NCBI GenBank assembly: GCA_035578905.1
Contig: JAQJVL010000046.1
Location: 2,540,730-2,604,729, forward strand
From: Stictocephala bisonia
Taxonomy: Eukaryota > Arthropoda > Insecta > Hemiptera > Membracidae
DNA: 64,000 nt
Direction of reading: 5' to 3'
Shown: positions 25,330 to 38,460 of the stretch, piece after piece
Layout of the letters: the number at the start of each line of letters is the position of its first letter
Numbering within the stretch: position 1 is the stretch's first letter
Translations under genes and position numbers: made by a program
Notes under the pieces: generated by a model
The model's input: only the letters and a program-made list of their open reading frames with translations
What the model was told of the DNA's origin: nothing
Databases searched by the model: none

Positions 25330-26590
25330 ACGTTATGACAAATTAAATTTTATTAAATTTTTTAGTAATTTTTATCCTAGTTGGAATAAAACAGTACTGG
25401 AATTAACTAGTTTTCACTGTGCACCAACTTTCCAACTTTATTTCTAAAACTCCGTTATTTTATCTTTTATATTTTAATATTTTATTTATATTTCATATTT
25501 TAATATGTGATTAAGGGGGCTGTTTTATATAAGTTTTATACAATTCATACTTTTTAAGAACAACATTTATTAACTATTTTCTGAAGCAATGTTCTCTTGG
25601 CTTCTATAAGTCATAATATTAATTACTTGGTCACGTTGTAATCCTTATGAAATTTGTAAGAACGATAAATTACTTTCATATGTGTAAGTAAATGTGGTGA
25701 TTTGAAATTGATACAAAATTATTAATCAATTTAAATTGATTTAAATCATTGTAAAATCACTTCCTTTACTTAAACTTGCGGCCCCCATAATTGGGCCCTT
25801 GGTCTGTTGGGGTCGCAGTTGTTTTTCGCAGGTTTCAGTATGTAACTTATGTTTTCTTTTGTTTGCTTTGGTTTTTGAATATATCTGTTTGAATACAGAT
25901 AAATCTTATGTTTAATAATGTAGCCTATATCTGGTTGTATTTAAACTGCATTATATATTATTGTATTATAACCAAGAATGTATTATATAATTTTGAGAAC
26001 TTTATTTAGGCGCTTAAGTTATAATTGTGTTTCTTTAGTTATTTAAGTTTTTTTTATTTTCATAAAATGTGCCTTTTTTATTGTGATTAATAATTTTGCC
26101 TGTGAAACTAAACTGTACCTGTGAAAACAATAAATACATGTATTATTATTATTATTATTATTTTAAAAGTAATACATCATAATTATACATATAATAAGGA
26201 TTAAAACATGACCAAGTAATTAATTTTACGTCTTCTAGGAGGAAAGAAACCAATTCTTCAGGGAATTGATAAGATCAATTTTTCTTGAAAATTTAAAATT
26301 TTGAAATTTATAAAACTTATAGAAAACACTTTTGTCAACCACGTATTAAAATATAAATGTAATAAATTAACGGGTCTTTTAGTAATAAAAATGTAAATTC
26401 CCGTATTTTTTTCCAACTAGGATAAAAATTAATAAATCTTATAATAAAACTAAAACTTGCATCTGTCATAACGTAAAATTAAACTTGGAAAGCAACGGTG
26501 TGATTTTGGACTTTTCATAGGCTTCTTAATTTTTTGTAAACAACATTCGAACTTGGGTGCACATAATTTCTGCACCGACAGTAATCACAC
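25330..26590. mobile_element. Foldback element, copy 2, interrupted
   Basis: Same family as copy 1. The left arm starts ACGTTATGACAAATTAAATT and the right arm ends with its relative near 26470. Arms share TTTTATCCTAGTTGG with CCAACTAGGATAAAA, and CCACGTATTAAAATATAAAT on the right. The centre is split by the insertion at 25771-26163. Sequence beyond the right arm (GGTGCACATAATTTCTGCAC at about 26560) matches the outer left part of copy 1. Confidence 0.8.
25771..26163 (+). mobile_element. LINE 3' fragment nested in foldback copy 2
   Basis: Starts abruptly after TTCCTTTACTT with AAACTTGCGGCCCCCATAAT and ends CTGTGAAAACAATAAATACA, then (ATT)7. In copy 1 the same centre is uninterrupted. A 5'-truncated non-coding sequence ending in a simple repeat is typical of a non-LTR retrotransposon insertion. 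The exact target duplication is not resolved. Confidence 0.65.
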
Positions 26591-28060
26591 TTTAGACTGT
26601 GTTGTTCTTTCATACACAAGGTGACTTCACTTACGTTATTGTTCTTGTTAACAAAAAATAATAAGAACGTTATTTTTTGTACGTTTGTCGTTTTAAAATA
26701 AAGTACAGAACATGAAATCTTACATACAATTTAATTTATAATAAAAGATGATTATAATAAATGAAAAACTTTTAAAATTTCTCCTCTTCTAGTATACTAA
26801 TTCTTAGCCTAGTGCCCTTTGACCTAACCTAAATATCTACAAATAAATAACAGCTACGTTTCCAAAATTTCTCTAGCACTTACCAGCCCTCACTAATAAC
26901 TTTGGTAATTTTATAAAACAGGTGCATTGTCGATTTTCTTATTGAAATCTTGTTCATGTTAGATATATAGCTAAGAAACAAGAATAAAATTGCTCCGAAT
27001 AAGGAAACTTGAATAAGGAAACTCCGAGAAAATTACGAAATTGAGGAAAAACTTAATGTTTATTCGCAAATATCAATACTAAGTTTGCATACAAACAATA
27101 CAAACAGACAGATAGACAGAAAACTAAGCGAGATAGGACTTTGATTCTTTGGAAATCTTTTGTATATTTTGACTTTAAAAATCACCTGGTAAAGTTTGAT
27201 CCTGTAATATTGTACTGGACACCCTGCAATATCGTATGGCCTTATTACTCGTTTTTTATGTAGAAATATTAACGTGAAAAGCACAAATTACTCACATCAA
27301 CTTAAGTAAAAACAAAGATCTCCCGTTACAAAGCCAAAACCATTTATCTCCTTTAGCCAATTACCGGCTTCCTGGACAGCCAAACTGGGTTCGGTCATCT
27401 CTACAGGAAAGGTCGCAATGAGCGTTCGTTAACAATGTCGTTAGCGTCACGTTGTCCAATAGTTGTAGGTGTTGTCTAACCTAGTACGTATTTTCAGCCA
27501 AGCATCTCGCAAAATTGACAGAAACAAAACCAGTCAAGTGAGTTAACCCCAGAAGTGTCACTTCTAGGACATTTATAAAGAACTGTTTGGTTATGCGTAA
27601 ATAAAAGGTTAGGCTTATCATTTAGAACAGGGTCTTGTAAACTTTTTACCTGACATTTTTTTCATAGTAGTTATATAAATAAGAAACTAGAATACGATAG
27701 TTTTTTAACGGAAAAGCTGGAAAAACTACTAAAATTGGGGAAAACGGAAAAATATGTTTTCTCTTGTAGCGAAGTTTGTACTGGATTGTATTGGATTGAA
27801 TGTATGGTTTTAAAGAAGGATGTAACTTTCTTTGCTGTGATAATATAACAGATTGATGCGCATGGCTAGGGTATCGAAAGAGTTAGGCCTGAAAATAATA
27901 ATAATTAAATATTTCAAATCTTAAACCGTATTGTTAATAATTGAGATAAAAAATTTAAGAAAATATATTTCAATACTTTTACCAATTACAGGTTCCAATA
28001 TGTACAGTAAAGAAGTTACAATACGCTAGTAGATACCTAAGACTGGTACATAGTCAAAAG
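26591..28060. other. Non-coding interval
   Basis: No gene recognised. The frame at 27060-27284 (minus, 74 codons) has no known domain. A GC-richer patch lies at about 27310-27560. Confidence 0.5.
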
Positions 28061-28122
28061 AGTCGCTGGTAGAATGGTAGATGGCAGCGGCCGTGTCACT
28101 TGGTTGAACTGTACATGGTAGT
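28061..28122 (+). repeat. Isolated monomer of the 69-bp satellite
   Basis: CGCTGGTAGAATGGTAGATG, GCAGCGGCCGTGTCACTTGG and TTGAACTGTACATGGTAG align along nearly a whole unit of the satellite that begins 1.9 kb downstream. It is the only copy in the intervening sequence, so it may be a relict or founder of the array. Confidence 0.8.
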
Positions 28123-28389
28123 TCATTCTCTATCTCACTTCCACCACTCAGTAAATCTTTGTCGCACCGGTGGTTTCAATAAGTCGCAACGTAAGCGATC
28201 AATCTATAGTTATCTAACGTTGAAAGGCCGTTAGCTAAATTATTTCTTATGTGAGTAATAGATTAGATTGATATGTTTGAGTGTACAGTTAAATATTTGT
28301 GAAGTGCAATAAGACTCGGATTTGGTTGGACACAGAAATTAGGATTAATTAGATAATAAATAGTTAAATTAGGCGTTACTGACTAGATT

Positions 28390-28905
28390 AAATATATCTG
28401 TGCCTCGTTTAAACTCCCGTAATCGGCAGCTGTTCTCCACTCATTTTGCCCGCTCCAATCAATATTGGACCCAATGGTCTAATTCGTCCATCAATACTAT
28501 GGTGAGACTTTACAATTCTCTTTTAATCACAGATACTGATATTTTTCTAGACTCTCAGTCTAAATTTAGTAAATCATTAAGTAAAATAAATTTTTAATTA
28601 TTTATATGCATTGTATTTTTTGGTTGTATTTATAAGTTATATTTCTATGTATTGTTGTTATTTCGTCTGAATTTTTGCATCCTTTATTGTTATTTGTTGT
28701 CCTATTGTTGATCACTGTTATTTATTGTTAATTATAGTGCTTGATTATTGTCTTTTAAAGATGTTTATTGATAATTTATTTTGTCCATGATTGTGAACTT
28801 ATTTATTACTTGGATATTGTTTTACGCTTAGCTTTTTTCAATTTATCTTTATTATAGTGCTCTTGGAAAAACAAAATAAATAAAAAATAAAATAAAAACC
28901 TTATA
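28390..28905 (+). pseudogene. LINE ORF2 C-terminus and 3' UTR
   Basis: An open frame of about 65 codons (28400-28597) reads MPRLNSRNRQLFSTHFARSN, then a RLYNSLL and DIF pattern. This resembles the extreme C-terminus of non-LTR retrotransposon reverse transcriptases (arginine-rich strand, FARTN-like box, then N...DIF). It is followed by about 300 bp of AT-rich 3' UTR ending in AAATAAATAAAAAATAAAAT. No reverse transcriptase motifs remain. Confidence 0.55.
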
Positions 28906-28939
28906 GATCTATTGTATTATATTCTGTATTATTAATTTA

Positions 28940-29045
28940 AGCATGCTGTTCATTATTTAGATATATATTTAATGCTATAATGTAATTGGGCTTTGCCTGT
29001 TTTGTAGCATTTTTGTAAAATCAAATAAATAAATAAATAAATGAT
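28940..29045 (+). mobile_element. Second LINE 3' tail with (AAAT)n
   Basis: TGGGCTTTGCCTGTTTTGTA, then AAAATCAAATAAATAAATAA. The arrangement matches the 3' end of a 5'-truncated non-LTR element directly downstream of another. Confidence 0.5.
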
Positions 29046-29984
29046 AAAATGCTGGAAATGGTGTTTCTACATAGCCATAATACGATAAACCAATGACTAA
29101 GTACCCTCGATTAAAGGAGGTAGCTAAAGTTAAAGATGTTCCTAAAGTTAAACATCTTTAGGAATATATATTTTCTGTTACTATTTGCATTTAATATAAA
29201 TTTTATCGTTTGCAGTTGAAATGTGAGGTAATGAATGTATGAAGACTAGTTTTCAAAATAAGGCAATATAATTCAATAATATTCAAATTTCAAAATAAGG
29301 CATTAAAAACAATTTCCAAAACACAAAGATATGTGACTTGAAGAGAATTTTTAAATAAACACCAACTACTAACATTTCCATGCATCTTCATTCACCGTGT
29401 CCTTTTGTATGTCCATATAACATAAAAAAACTACAAGAACAGTAACAACATCGTAGCTCAAATCCTTCACCTGTTACAGCTGATTTTTTAAAAGTTTTTG
29501 TGGTTTAATAGCCCTAGAATTTTCAACGAAATACCAAACGCAGTTAAATTTGAAAGTGGGATTATTAACAAGATTTCTGAGAAATAACCCTTTGTTCCAT
29601 GTCCATAGTCAGCAACGATAGATATTTGATGAGCCGGCAAAATGCTTCAAAATATACATTTTTCCATGATAACTAATTGTAGTTAAATTTATTTGTACAC
29701 TATATCTCGATGTTATACAGAGTATAATACTAACGGAAAAATGTACGACTATGTTTTTATTTAAATTAATCTGAAATAATAAGTATTATTTCGATGAGTT
29801 ATTCCTGACACCAAAGTTATACGTTTAAACTGTCATAAGTTAATTAAGTATACAGTTAATGGAGAGTAGTCTTATAAGTAATGCAATTTATTTATTTAAT
29901 TCATTATTATTTAATTGACACATACAATATTTTAAATCAAATACATTAAAATTGAATCTGCTAAAAAAGCATGTTTATGAAACC
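29046..29984. other. Non-coding interval with a LINE relic
   Basis: AT-rich. Around 29505-29590 the plus strand encodes a short segment like the LINE C-terminal pattern (RIFNEIPNAVKF followed by a stop), so a decayed LINE end is likely. The rest is unassigned. The satellite begins at about 29985. Confidence 0.4.
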
Positions 29985-32900
29985 GCAAGGTATATTACAT
30001 GGTAGCGAAACCGCTTAGCTGGTATAATTGCATATGGTAGTACGCTAGGTCAGCTGGTATAATTGTATATGGTAGCGGCCGTGTCACATGGTTAAATTGT
30101 ATATGGTAGTGCGCTAGGTCAGCTGGTATAATTGTATATGGTAGCGGCCGTGTCACATGGTTCAATTGTATATGGTAGTGCGCTAGGTCAGCTGGTATAA
30201 TTGCATATGGTAGTACGCTAGGTCAGCTGGTATAATTGTATATGGTAGCGGCCGTGTCACATGGTTCAATTGTATATGGTAAAGCGCTAGGTCAGCTGGT
30301 AGAATTGTATATGGTAGTGGCCGTGTCACATGTTTGAATTGCATATGGTAGTACGCTAGGTCAGCTGGTATAATTGTATATGGTAGTGCGCTAGGTCAGC
30401 TGGTAGAATTGTATACGGTAGTGGTCATGTCACATGTTTGAATTGTATATGGTAGTATGCTAGGTCAGGTGGTAGAATTGTAGATGGCAGTGGTCATGTC
30501 ACATGTTTGAATTATATATGGTACTATGCTAGGTCAGGTGATAGAATAGAAAATGGCAATGGTCATGTCACATGTTTGAATTATATATGGTAGTATGCTA
30601 GGTCAGGTGGTAGAATTGTAGATGGCAGCGGTCATGTCACATGTTTGAATTGTATATGGTAGTATGCTAGGTCATCTGGTAGAATTGTATATGGTAGTGG
30701 CCGTGTCACATGGTTCAATTGTATGTGGTAGTGCGCTAGGTCAGCTGGTATAATTGTATATGGTAGTGGCCGTGTCACATGGTTCAATTGTATATGGTAG
30801 TATGTTAGGTCAGCTGGTAGATTTGTAAATGGTAGCGGCCGTGTAACATGGTTTAACTGTATGTGATTGTACGCTAGGTCAGCTGGTAGAATTGTATATG
30901 GTAGTGGCCGTGTCACATGGTTCAATTGTATGTGGTAGTGCGCTATGTCAGCTGGTAGAATTGTATATGGTAGTGGCCGTGTCACGTGGTTCAATTGTAT
31001 ATGGTAGTGCGCTAGGTCAGCTGGTATAATTGTATATGGTAGTGGCCGTGTCACATGGTTCAATTGTATGTGGTAGTGCGCTAGGTCAGCTGGTATAATT
31101 GTATATGGTAGTGGCCGTGTCACATAGTTCAATTGTATGTGGTAGTGGGCTAGGTCAGCTGGTATAATTGTATATGGTAGTGGCCATGTCACATGGTTCA
31201 ATTGTATGTGATTGTACGCTAGGTCAGCTGGTATAATTGTATATAGTAGTGGCCGTGTCACATGGTTCATCTGTATATGGTAGTGCGCTAGGTCAGCTGG
31301 TATAATTGTATATGGTAGTGGCCGTGTCACATGGTTCAATTGTATATGGTAGTGCGCTAGGTCAGCTGGTATAATTGTATACAGTAGTGGCCGTGTCACA
31401 TGGTTCAATTGTATATGGTAGTGCGCTAGGTCAGCTGGTATAATTGTATATGGTAGTGGCCGTGTCACATGGTTCAATTGTATATGGTAGTGCGCTAGGT
31501 CAGCTGGTATAATTGTATATGGTAGTGGCCGTGTCACATGGTTCAATTGTATGTGGTAGTGCGCTAGGTCAGCTGGTAGAATTGTATATGGTAGTGGTCA
31601 TGTCACATGGTTCAATTGTATGTGGTAGTGCGCTAGGTCAGCTGGTATAATTGTATATGGTAGTGGCCGTGTCACATGGTTCAATTGTATGTGATTGTAC
31701 GCTAGGTCAGCTGGTATAATTGTATATAGTAGTGGCCGTGTCACATGGTTCAATTGTATATGGTAGTGTGCTAGGTCAGCTGGTATAATTGTAAATGGTA
31801 GTGGCCGTGTCACATGGTTCAATTGTATATGGTAGTGCGCTAGGTCAGCTGGTAGAATTGTATATGGTAGTGGCCGTGTCACATGGTTCAATTGTATATG
31901 GTAGTGCGCTAGGTCAGCTGGTATAATTGTATATGGTAGTGGCCGTGTCACATGGTTTAACTGTATGTGATTGTACGCTAGGTCAGCTGGTAGAATAGTA
32001 TATGGCAATGGCCATATCACATGGTTCAATTGTATATGGTAGTATGTTAGGTCATCTGGTATAATTGTGTATGGTAGTGGCCGTGTCACATGGTTCAATT
32101 TTATATGGTAGTGCGCTAGGTCAGCTGGTATAATTGTATATGGTAGTGGCCGTGTCACATGGTTCAATTGTATATGGTAGTGCGCTAGGTCAGCTGGTAT
32201 AATTGTATATGGTAATGGCCGTGTCACATGGTTCAATTGTATGTGGTAGTGCGCTAGGTCAGCTGGTAGAATTGTATATAGTAGTAGCCGTGTCACATGG
32301 TTCAATTGTATGTGGTAGTGCGCTAGGTCAGGTGGTATAATTGTATATGGTAGTGGCCGTGTCACATGGTTCAATTGTATATGGTAGTGCGCTAGGTCAG
32401 CTGGTATAATTGCATATGGTAGTACGCTAGGTCAGCTGGTATAATTGCATATGGTAGTACGCTAGGTCAGCTGGTATAATTGTATATGGTAGCGGCCGTG
32501 TCACATGGTTCAATTGTATATGGTAGTGCGCTAGGTCAGCTGGTAGAATTGTATATGTTAGTGGCCGTGTCACATGGTTCAATTGTATGTGGTAGTGCGC
32601 TAGGTCAGCTGGTATAATTGTATATGGTAGTGGCCGTGTCACATGGTTCAATTGTATATGGTAGTATGTTAGGTCAGCTGGTAGATTTGTAAATGATAGC
32701 GGCCGTGTCACATGGTTTAACTGTATGTGATTGTACGCTAGGTCAACTGGTAGAATTGTATATGGTAGTGGCCGTGTCACATGGTTCAATTGTATGTGGT
32801 AGTGCGCTATGTCAGCTGGTAGAATTGTATATGGTAGTGGCCGTGTCACATGGTTCAATTGTATATGGTAGTGCGCTAGGTCAGCTGGTATAATTGTATA

Positions 32901-35900
32901 TGGTAGTGGCCGTGTCACATGGTTCAATTGTATGTGGTAGTGCGCTAGGTCAGCTGGTATAATTGTATATGGTAGTGGCCGTGTCACATGGTTCAATTGT
33001 ATGTGGTAGTGGGCTAGGTCAGCTGTTATAATTGTATATGGTAGTGGCCATGTCACATGGTTCAATTGTATGTGATTGTACGCTAGGTCAGCTGGTATAA
33101 TTGTATATAGTAGTGGCCGTGTCACATGGTTCATCTGTATATGGTAGTGCGCTAGGTCAGCTGGTATAATTGTATATGGTAGTGGCCGTGTCACATGGTT
33201 CAATTGTATATGGTAGTGCGCTAGGTCAGCTGGTATAATTGTATATAGTAGTGGCCGTGTCACATGGTTCAATTGTATATGGTAGTGCGCTAGGTCAGCT
33301 GGTATAATTGTATATGGTAGTGGCCGTGTCACATGGTTCAATTGTATATGGTAGTGCGCTAGGTCAGCTGGTATAATTGTATATGGTAGTGGCCGTGTCA
33401 CATGGTTCAATTGTATGTGGTAGTGCGCTAGGTCAGCTGGTAGAATTGTATATGGTAGTGGTCATGTCACATGGTTCAATTGTATGTGGTAGTGCGCTAG
33501 GTCAGCTGGTATAATTGTATATGGTAGTGGCCGTGTCACATGGTTCAATTGTATGTGATTGTACGCTAGGTCAGCTGGTATAATTGTATATAGTAGTGGC
33601 CGTGTCACATGGTTCAATTGTATATGGTAGTGCGCTAGGTCAGCTGGTATAATTGTATATGGTAGTGGCCGTGTCACATGGTTCAATTGTATATGGTAGT
33701 GCGCTAGGTCAGCTGGTATAATTGTATATAGTAGTGGCCGTGTCACATGGTTCAATTGTATATGGTAGTGCGCTAGGTCAGCTGGTATAATTGTATATGG
33801 TAGTGGCCGTGTCACATGGTTCAATTGTATATGGTAGTGCGCTAGGTCAGCTGGTATAATTGTATATGGTAGTGGCCGTGTCACATGGTTCAATTGTATA
33901 TGGTAGTGCGCTAGGTCAGCTGGTATAATTGTATATGGTAGTGGCCGTGTCACATGGTTTAACTGTATGTGATTGTACGCTAGGTCAGCTGGTAGAATAG
34001 TATATGGCAATGGCCATATCACATGGTTCAATTGTATATGGTAGTATGTTAGGTCATCTGGTATAATTGTGTATGGTAGTGGCCGTGTCACATGGTTCAA
34101 TTGTATATGGTAGTGCACTAGGTCAGCTGGTATAATTGTATATGGTAGTGGCCGTGTCACATGGTTCAATTGTATATGGTAGTGCGCTAGGTCAGCTGGT
34201 ATAATTGTATATGGTAATGGCCGTGTCACATGGTTCAATTGTATGTGGTAGTGCGCTAGGTCAGCTGGTAGAATTGTATATAGTAGTGGCCGTGTCACAT
34301 GGTTCAATTGTATATGGTAGTGCGCTAGGTCAGCTGGTATAATTGTATATGGTAGTGGCCGTGTCACATGGTTCAATTGTATATGGTAGTGCGCTAGGTC
34401 AGCTGGTATAATTGCATATGTTAGTACGCTAGGTCAGCTGGTATAATTGCATATGGTAGTACGCTAGGTCAGCTGGTATAATTGTATACGGTAGCGGCCG
34501 TGTCACATGGTTCAATTGTATATGGTAGTGCGCTAGGTCAGCTGGTAGAATTGTATATGTTAGTGGCCGTGTCACATGGTTCAATTGTATATGGTAGTGC
34601 GCTAGGTCAGCTGGTAGAATTGTATATGGTAGTGGCCGTGTCACATGGTTTAACTGTATGTGATTGTACGCTAGGTCAGCTGGTAGAATAGTATATGGCA
34701 ATGGCCATGTCACATGGTTCAATTGTATATGGTAGTATGCTAGGTCATCTGGTAGAATTGTATATGGTAGTGGCCGTGTCACATGGTTTAACTGTATGTG
34801 ATTGTACGCTAGGTCAGCTGGTAGAATTGTATATGGTAGTGGCCGTGTCACATGGTTTAACTGTATGTGATTGTACGCTAGGTGAGCTGGTAGAATTGTA
34901 TATGTTAGTGGCCGTGTCACATGGTTCAATTGTATATGGTAGTGCGCTAGGTCAGCTGGTAGAATTGTATATGGTAGTGGCCGTGTCACATGGTTCAATT
35001 GTATATGGTAGTGCGCTAGGTCAGCTGGTATAATTGTATATGGTAGTGGCCGTGTCACATGGTTCAATTGTATATGGTAGTGCGCTAGGTCAGCTGGTAG
35101 AATTGTATATGGTAGCGGCCGTGTCACATGGTTCAATTGTATATGGTAGTGCGCTAGGTCAGCTGGTAGAATTGTAATGTAGTGGCCGTGTCACATGGCT
35201 CAATTGTATATGGTAGTGCGCTAGGTCAGCTGGTATAATTGTATATGGTAGTGGCCGTGTCACATGGTTCAATTGTATATGGTAGTGCGCTAGGTCAGCT
35301 GGTATAATTGTATATGGTAATGGCCGTGTCACATGGTTCAATTGTATATGGTAGTGCGCTAGGTCAGCTGGTAGAATTGTATATGGTAGTGGCCGTGTCA
35401 CATGGTTCAATTGTATATGGTAGTGCGCTAGGTCAGCTGGTAGAATTGTATATGGTAGTGGCCGTGTCACATGGTTCAATTGTATATGGTAGTGCGCTAG
35501 GTCAGCTGGTAGAATTGTATATGGTAGTGGCCGTGTCACATGGTTCAATTGTATATGGTAGTGCGCTAGGTCAGCTGGTATAATTGTATATGGTAGTGGC
35601 CGTGTCACATGGTTCAATTGTATATGGTAGTGCGCTAGGTCAGCTGGTATAATTGTATATGGTAGTGGCCGTGTCACATGGTTCAATTGTATATGGTAGT
35701 GGCCATGTCACATGGTTCAATTGTATATGGTAGTGCGCTAGGTCAGCTGGTAGAATTGTATATGGTAGTGGCCGTGTCACATGGTTCAATTGTATATGGT
35801 AGTGCGCTAGGTCAGCTGGTAGAATTGTATATGGTAGTGGCCGTGTCACATGGTTCAATTGTATATGGTAGTGCGCTAGGTCAGCTGGTAGAATTGTATA

Positions 35901-38460
35901 TGGTAGTGGCCGTGTCACATGGTTTAACTGTATGTGATTGTACGCTAGGTCAGCTGGTAGAATTGTATATGGTAGTGGCCGTGTCACATGGTTTAACTGT
36001 ATGTGATTGTACGCTAGGTGAGCTGGTAGAATTGTATATGTTAGTGGCCGTGTCACATGGTTCAATTGTATATGGTAGTGCGCTAGGTCAGCTGGTAGAA
36101 TTGTATATGGTAGTGGCCGTGTCACATGGTTCAATTGTATATAAGGTAGTGCGCTAGGTCAGCTGGTATAATTGTATATGGTAGTGGCCGTGTCACATGG
36201 TTCAATTGTATATGGTAGTGCGCTAGGTCAGCTAGTAGAATTGTATATGGTAGCGGCCGTGTCACATGGTTCAATTGTATATGGTAGTGCGCTAGGTCAG
36301 CTGGTAGAATTGTATATGGTAGTGGCCGTGTCACATGGCTCAATTGTATATGGTAGTGCGCTAGGTCAGCTGGTATAATTGTATAATGTAGTGGCCGTGT
36401 CACATGGTTCAATTGTATATGGTAGTGCGCTAGGTCAGCTGGTATAATTGTATATGGTAATGGCCGTGTCACATGGTTCAATTGTATATGGTAGTGCGCT
36501 AGGTCAGCTGGTAGAATTGTATATGGTAGTGGCCGTGTCACATAGTTCAATTGTATATGGTAGTGCGCTAGGTCAGCTGGTAGAATTGTATATGGTAGTG
36601 GCCGTGTCACATGGTTCAATTGTATATGGTAGTGCGCTAGGTCAGCTGGTAGAATTGTATATGGTAGTGGCCGTGTCACATGGTTCAATTGTATATGGTA
36701 GTGCGCTAGGTCAGCTGGTATAATTGTATATGGTAGCGGCCGTGTCACATGGTTCAATTGTATATGGTAGTGCGCTAGATCAGCTGGTGGAATTGTATAT
36801 GGTAGTGGCCGTGTCACATGGTTCAATTGTATATGGTAGTGGCCGTGTCACATGGTTCAATTGTATATGGTAGTGCGCTAGGTCTGCTGGTAGAATTGTA
36901 TGTGGTAGTGGCCGTGTCACATGGTTCAATTGTATATGGTAGTGCGCTAGGTCAGCTGGTAGAATTGTATATGGTAGTGGCCGTGTCACATGTTTCAATT
37001 GTATATGGTAGTGCGCTAGGTCAGCTGGTAGAATTGTATATGGTAGTGGCCGTGTCACATGGTTCAATTGTATATGGTAGTGCGCTAGGTCAGCTGGTAT
37101 AATTGTATATGGTAGTGGCCGTGTCACATGGTTTAACTGTATGTGATTGTACGCTAGGTCAGCTGGTAGAATTGTAATGGTAGTGGCCGTGTCACATGGT
37201 TCAATTGTATATGGTAGTGCGCTAGGTCAGCTGGTAGAATTGTAAATGGTAGCGGCCGTGTCACATGGTTTAACTGTATGTGATTGTACGCTAGGTCAGC
37301 TGGTAGAATAGTATATGGTATCGGCCGTGTCATATGGTTCAATTGTATATGGTAGTGCGCTAGGTCAGCTGGTAGAATTGTATATGGTAGCGGCCGTGTC
37401 ACATGGTTTAACTGTATGTGATTGTACGCTAGGTCAGCTGGTAGAATTGTATGTGGTAGCGGTCATGTCACATGTTTGTATTGTATATGTTAGTATGCTA
37501 GGTCAGCTGGTAGAATTGTATATGGTAGTGTCCGTGTCACATGGTTTAACTGTATGTGATTGTACGCTAGGTCAGCTGGTAGAATTGTATATGGTAGTGG
37601 CCGTGTTACATGGTTTAACTGTATGTGATTGTACGCTAGGTCAGCTGGTAGAATTGTATATGGTAGCGGCCGTGTCACATGGTTTAACTGTATGTGATTG
37701 TACGCTATGTCAGCTGGTAGAATTGTATATGGTAGTGGCCGTGTCACATGGTTCAATTGTACATGGTAGTATGTTAGGTCAGCTGGTAGATTTGTAAATG
37801 GTAGTGGCCGTGTCACATGGTTTAACTGTATGTGATTGTACGCTAGGTCTGCTGGTAGAATTGTAAAAGGCAATGGCCATGTCACATGGTTCAATTGTAT
37901 ATGGTAGTATGTTAGGTCAGCTGGTAGATTTGCATATGGTAGCGGCCGTGTCACATGGTTTAACTGTATGTGTTTGTAGGCTAGGTCAGCTGGTAGAATT
38001 GTATATGGTAGTGGCCGTGTCACATGGTTTAACTGTATGTGATTGTACACTAGGTCAGCTGGTAGAATTGTAAAAGGCAATGGCCATGTCACATGGTTCA
38101 ATTGTATATGGTAGTATGTTAGGTCAGCTGGTAGATTTGCATATGGTAGCGGCCGTGTCACATGGTTTAACTGTATGTGTTTGTACGCTAGGTCAGCTGG
38201 TAGAATTGTATATGGTAGTGGCCGTGTCACATGGTTCAATTGTATATGGTAGTGCGCTAGGTCTGCTGGTAGAATTGTAAATGGCAATGGCCATGTCACA
38301 TGGTTCAATTGTATATGGTAGTATGTTAGGTCAGCTGGTAGATTTGCATATGGTAGCGGCCGTGTCACATGGTTTAACTGTATGTGATTGTACGCTAGGT
38401 CAACTGGTAGAATAGTATATGGTATCGGCCGTGTCACATGGTTCAATTGTATATGGTAGT
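29985..38460. repeat. 69-bp satellite, subfamily I, with HORs
   Basis: About 120 units of 69 bp. Each is a diverged dimer of 34-35-bp halves sharing AATTGTATATGGTAGTG: one half carries GGCCGTGTCACATGGTT, the other CGCTAGGTCAGCTGGT. Higher-order blocks: one of about 2.0 kb (29 units; TTGCATATG-marked junctions near 32409 and 34411), one of about 1.14 kb (35159-35686 against 36300-36826) and a 207-bp trimer (37873 against 38080). As 69 is 23 codons, minus-strand frames up to 327 codons stay open; they are not genes. Confidence 0.95.

Noticed and set aside
30632..34376. Minus-strand frames of up to 327 codons encoding a 23-residue repeat (NHVTRPLPYTII...)
   Set aside because: The 69-bp unit is 23 codons, so any stop-free phase stays open along the array; plus-strand frames are open too and there is no flanking gene structure.
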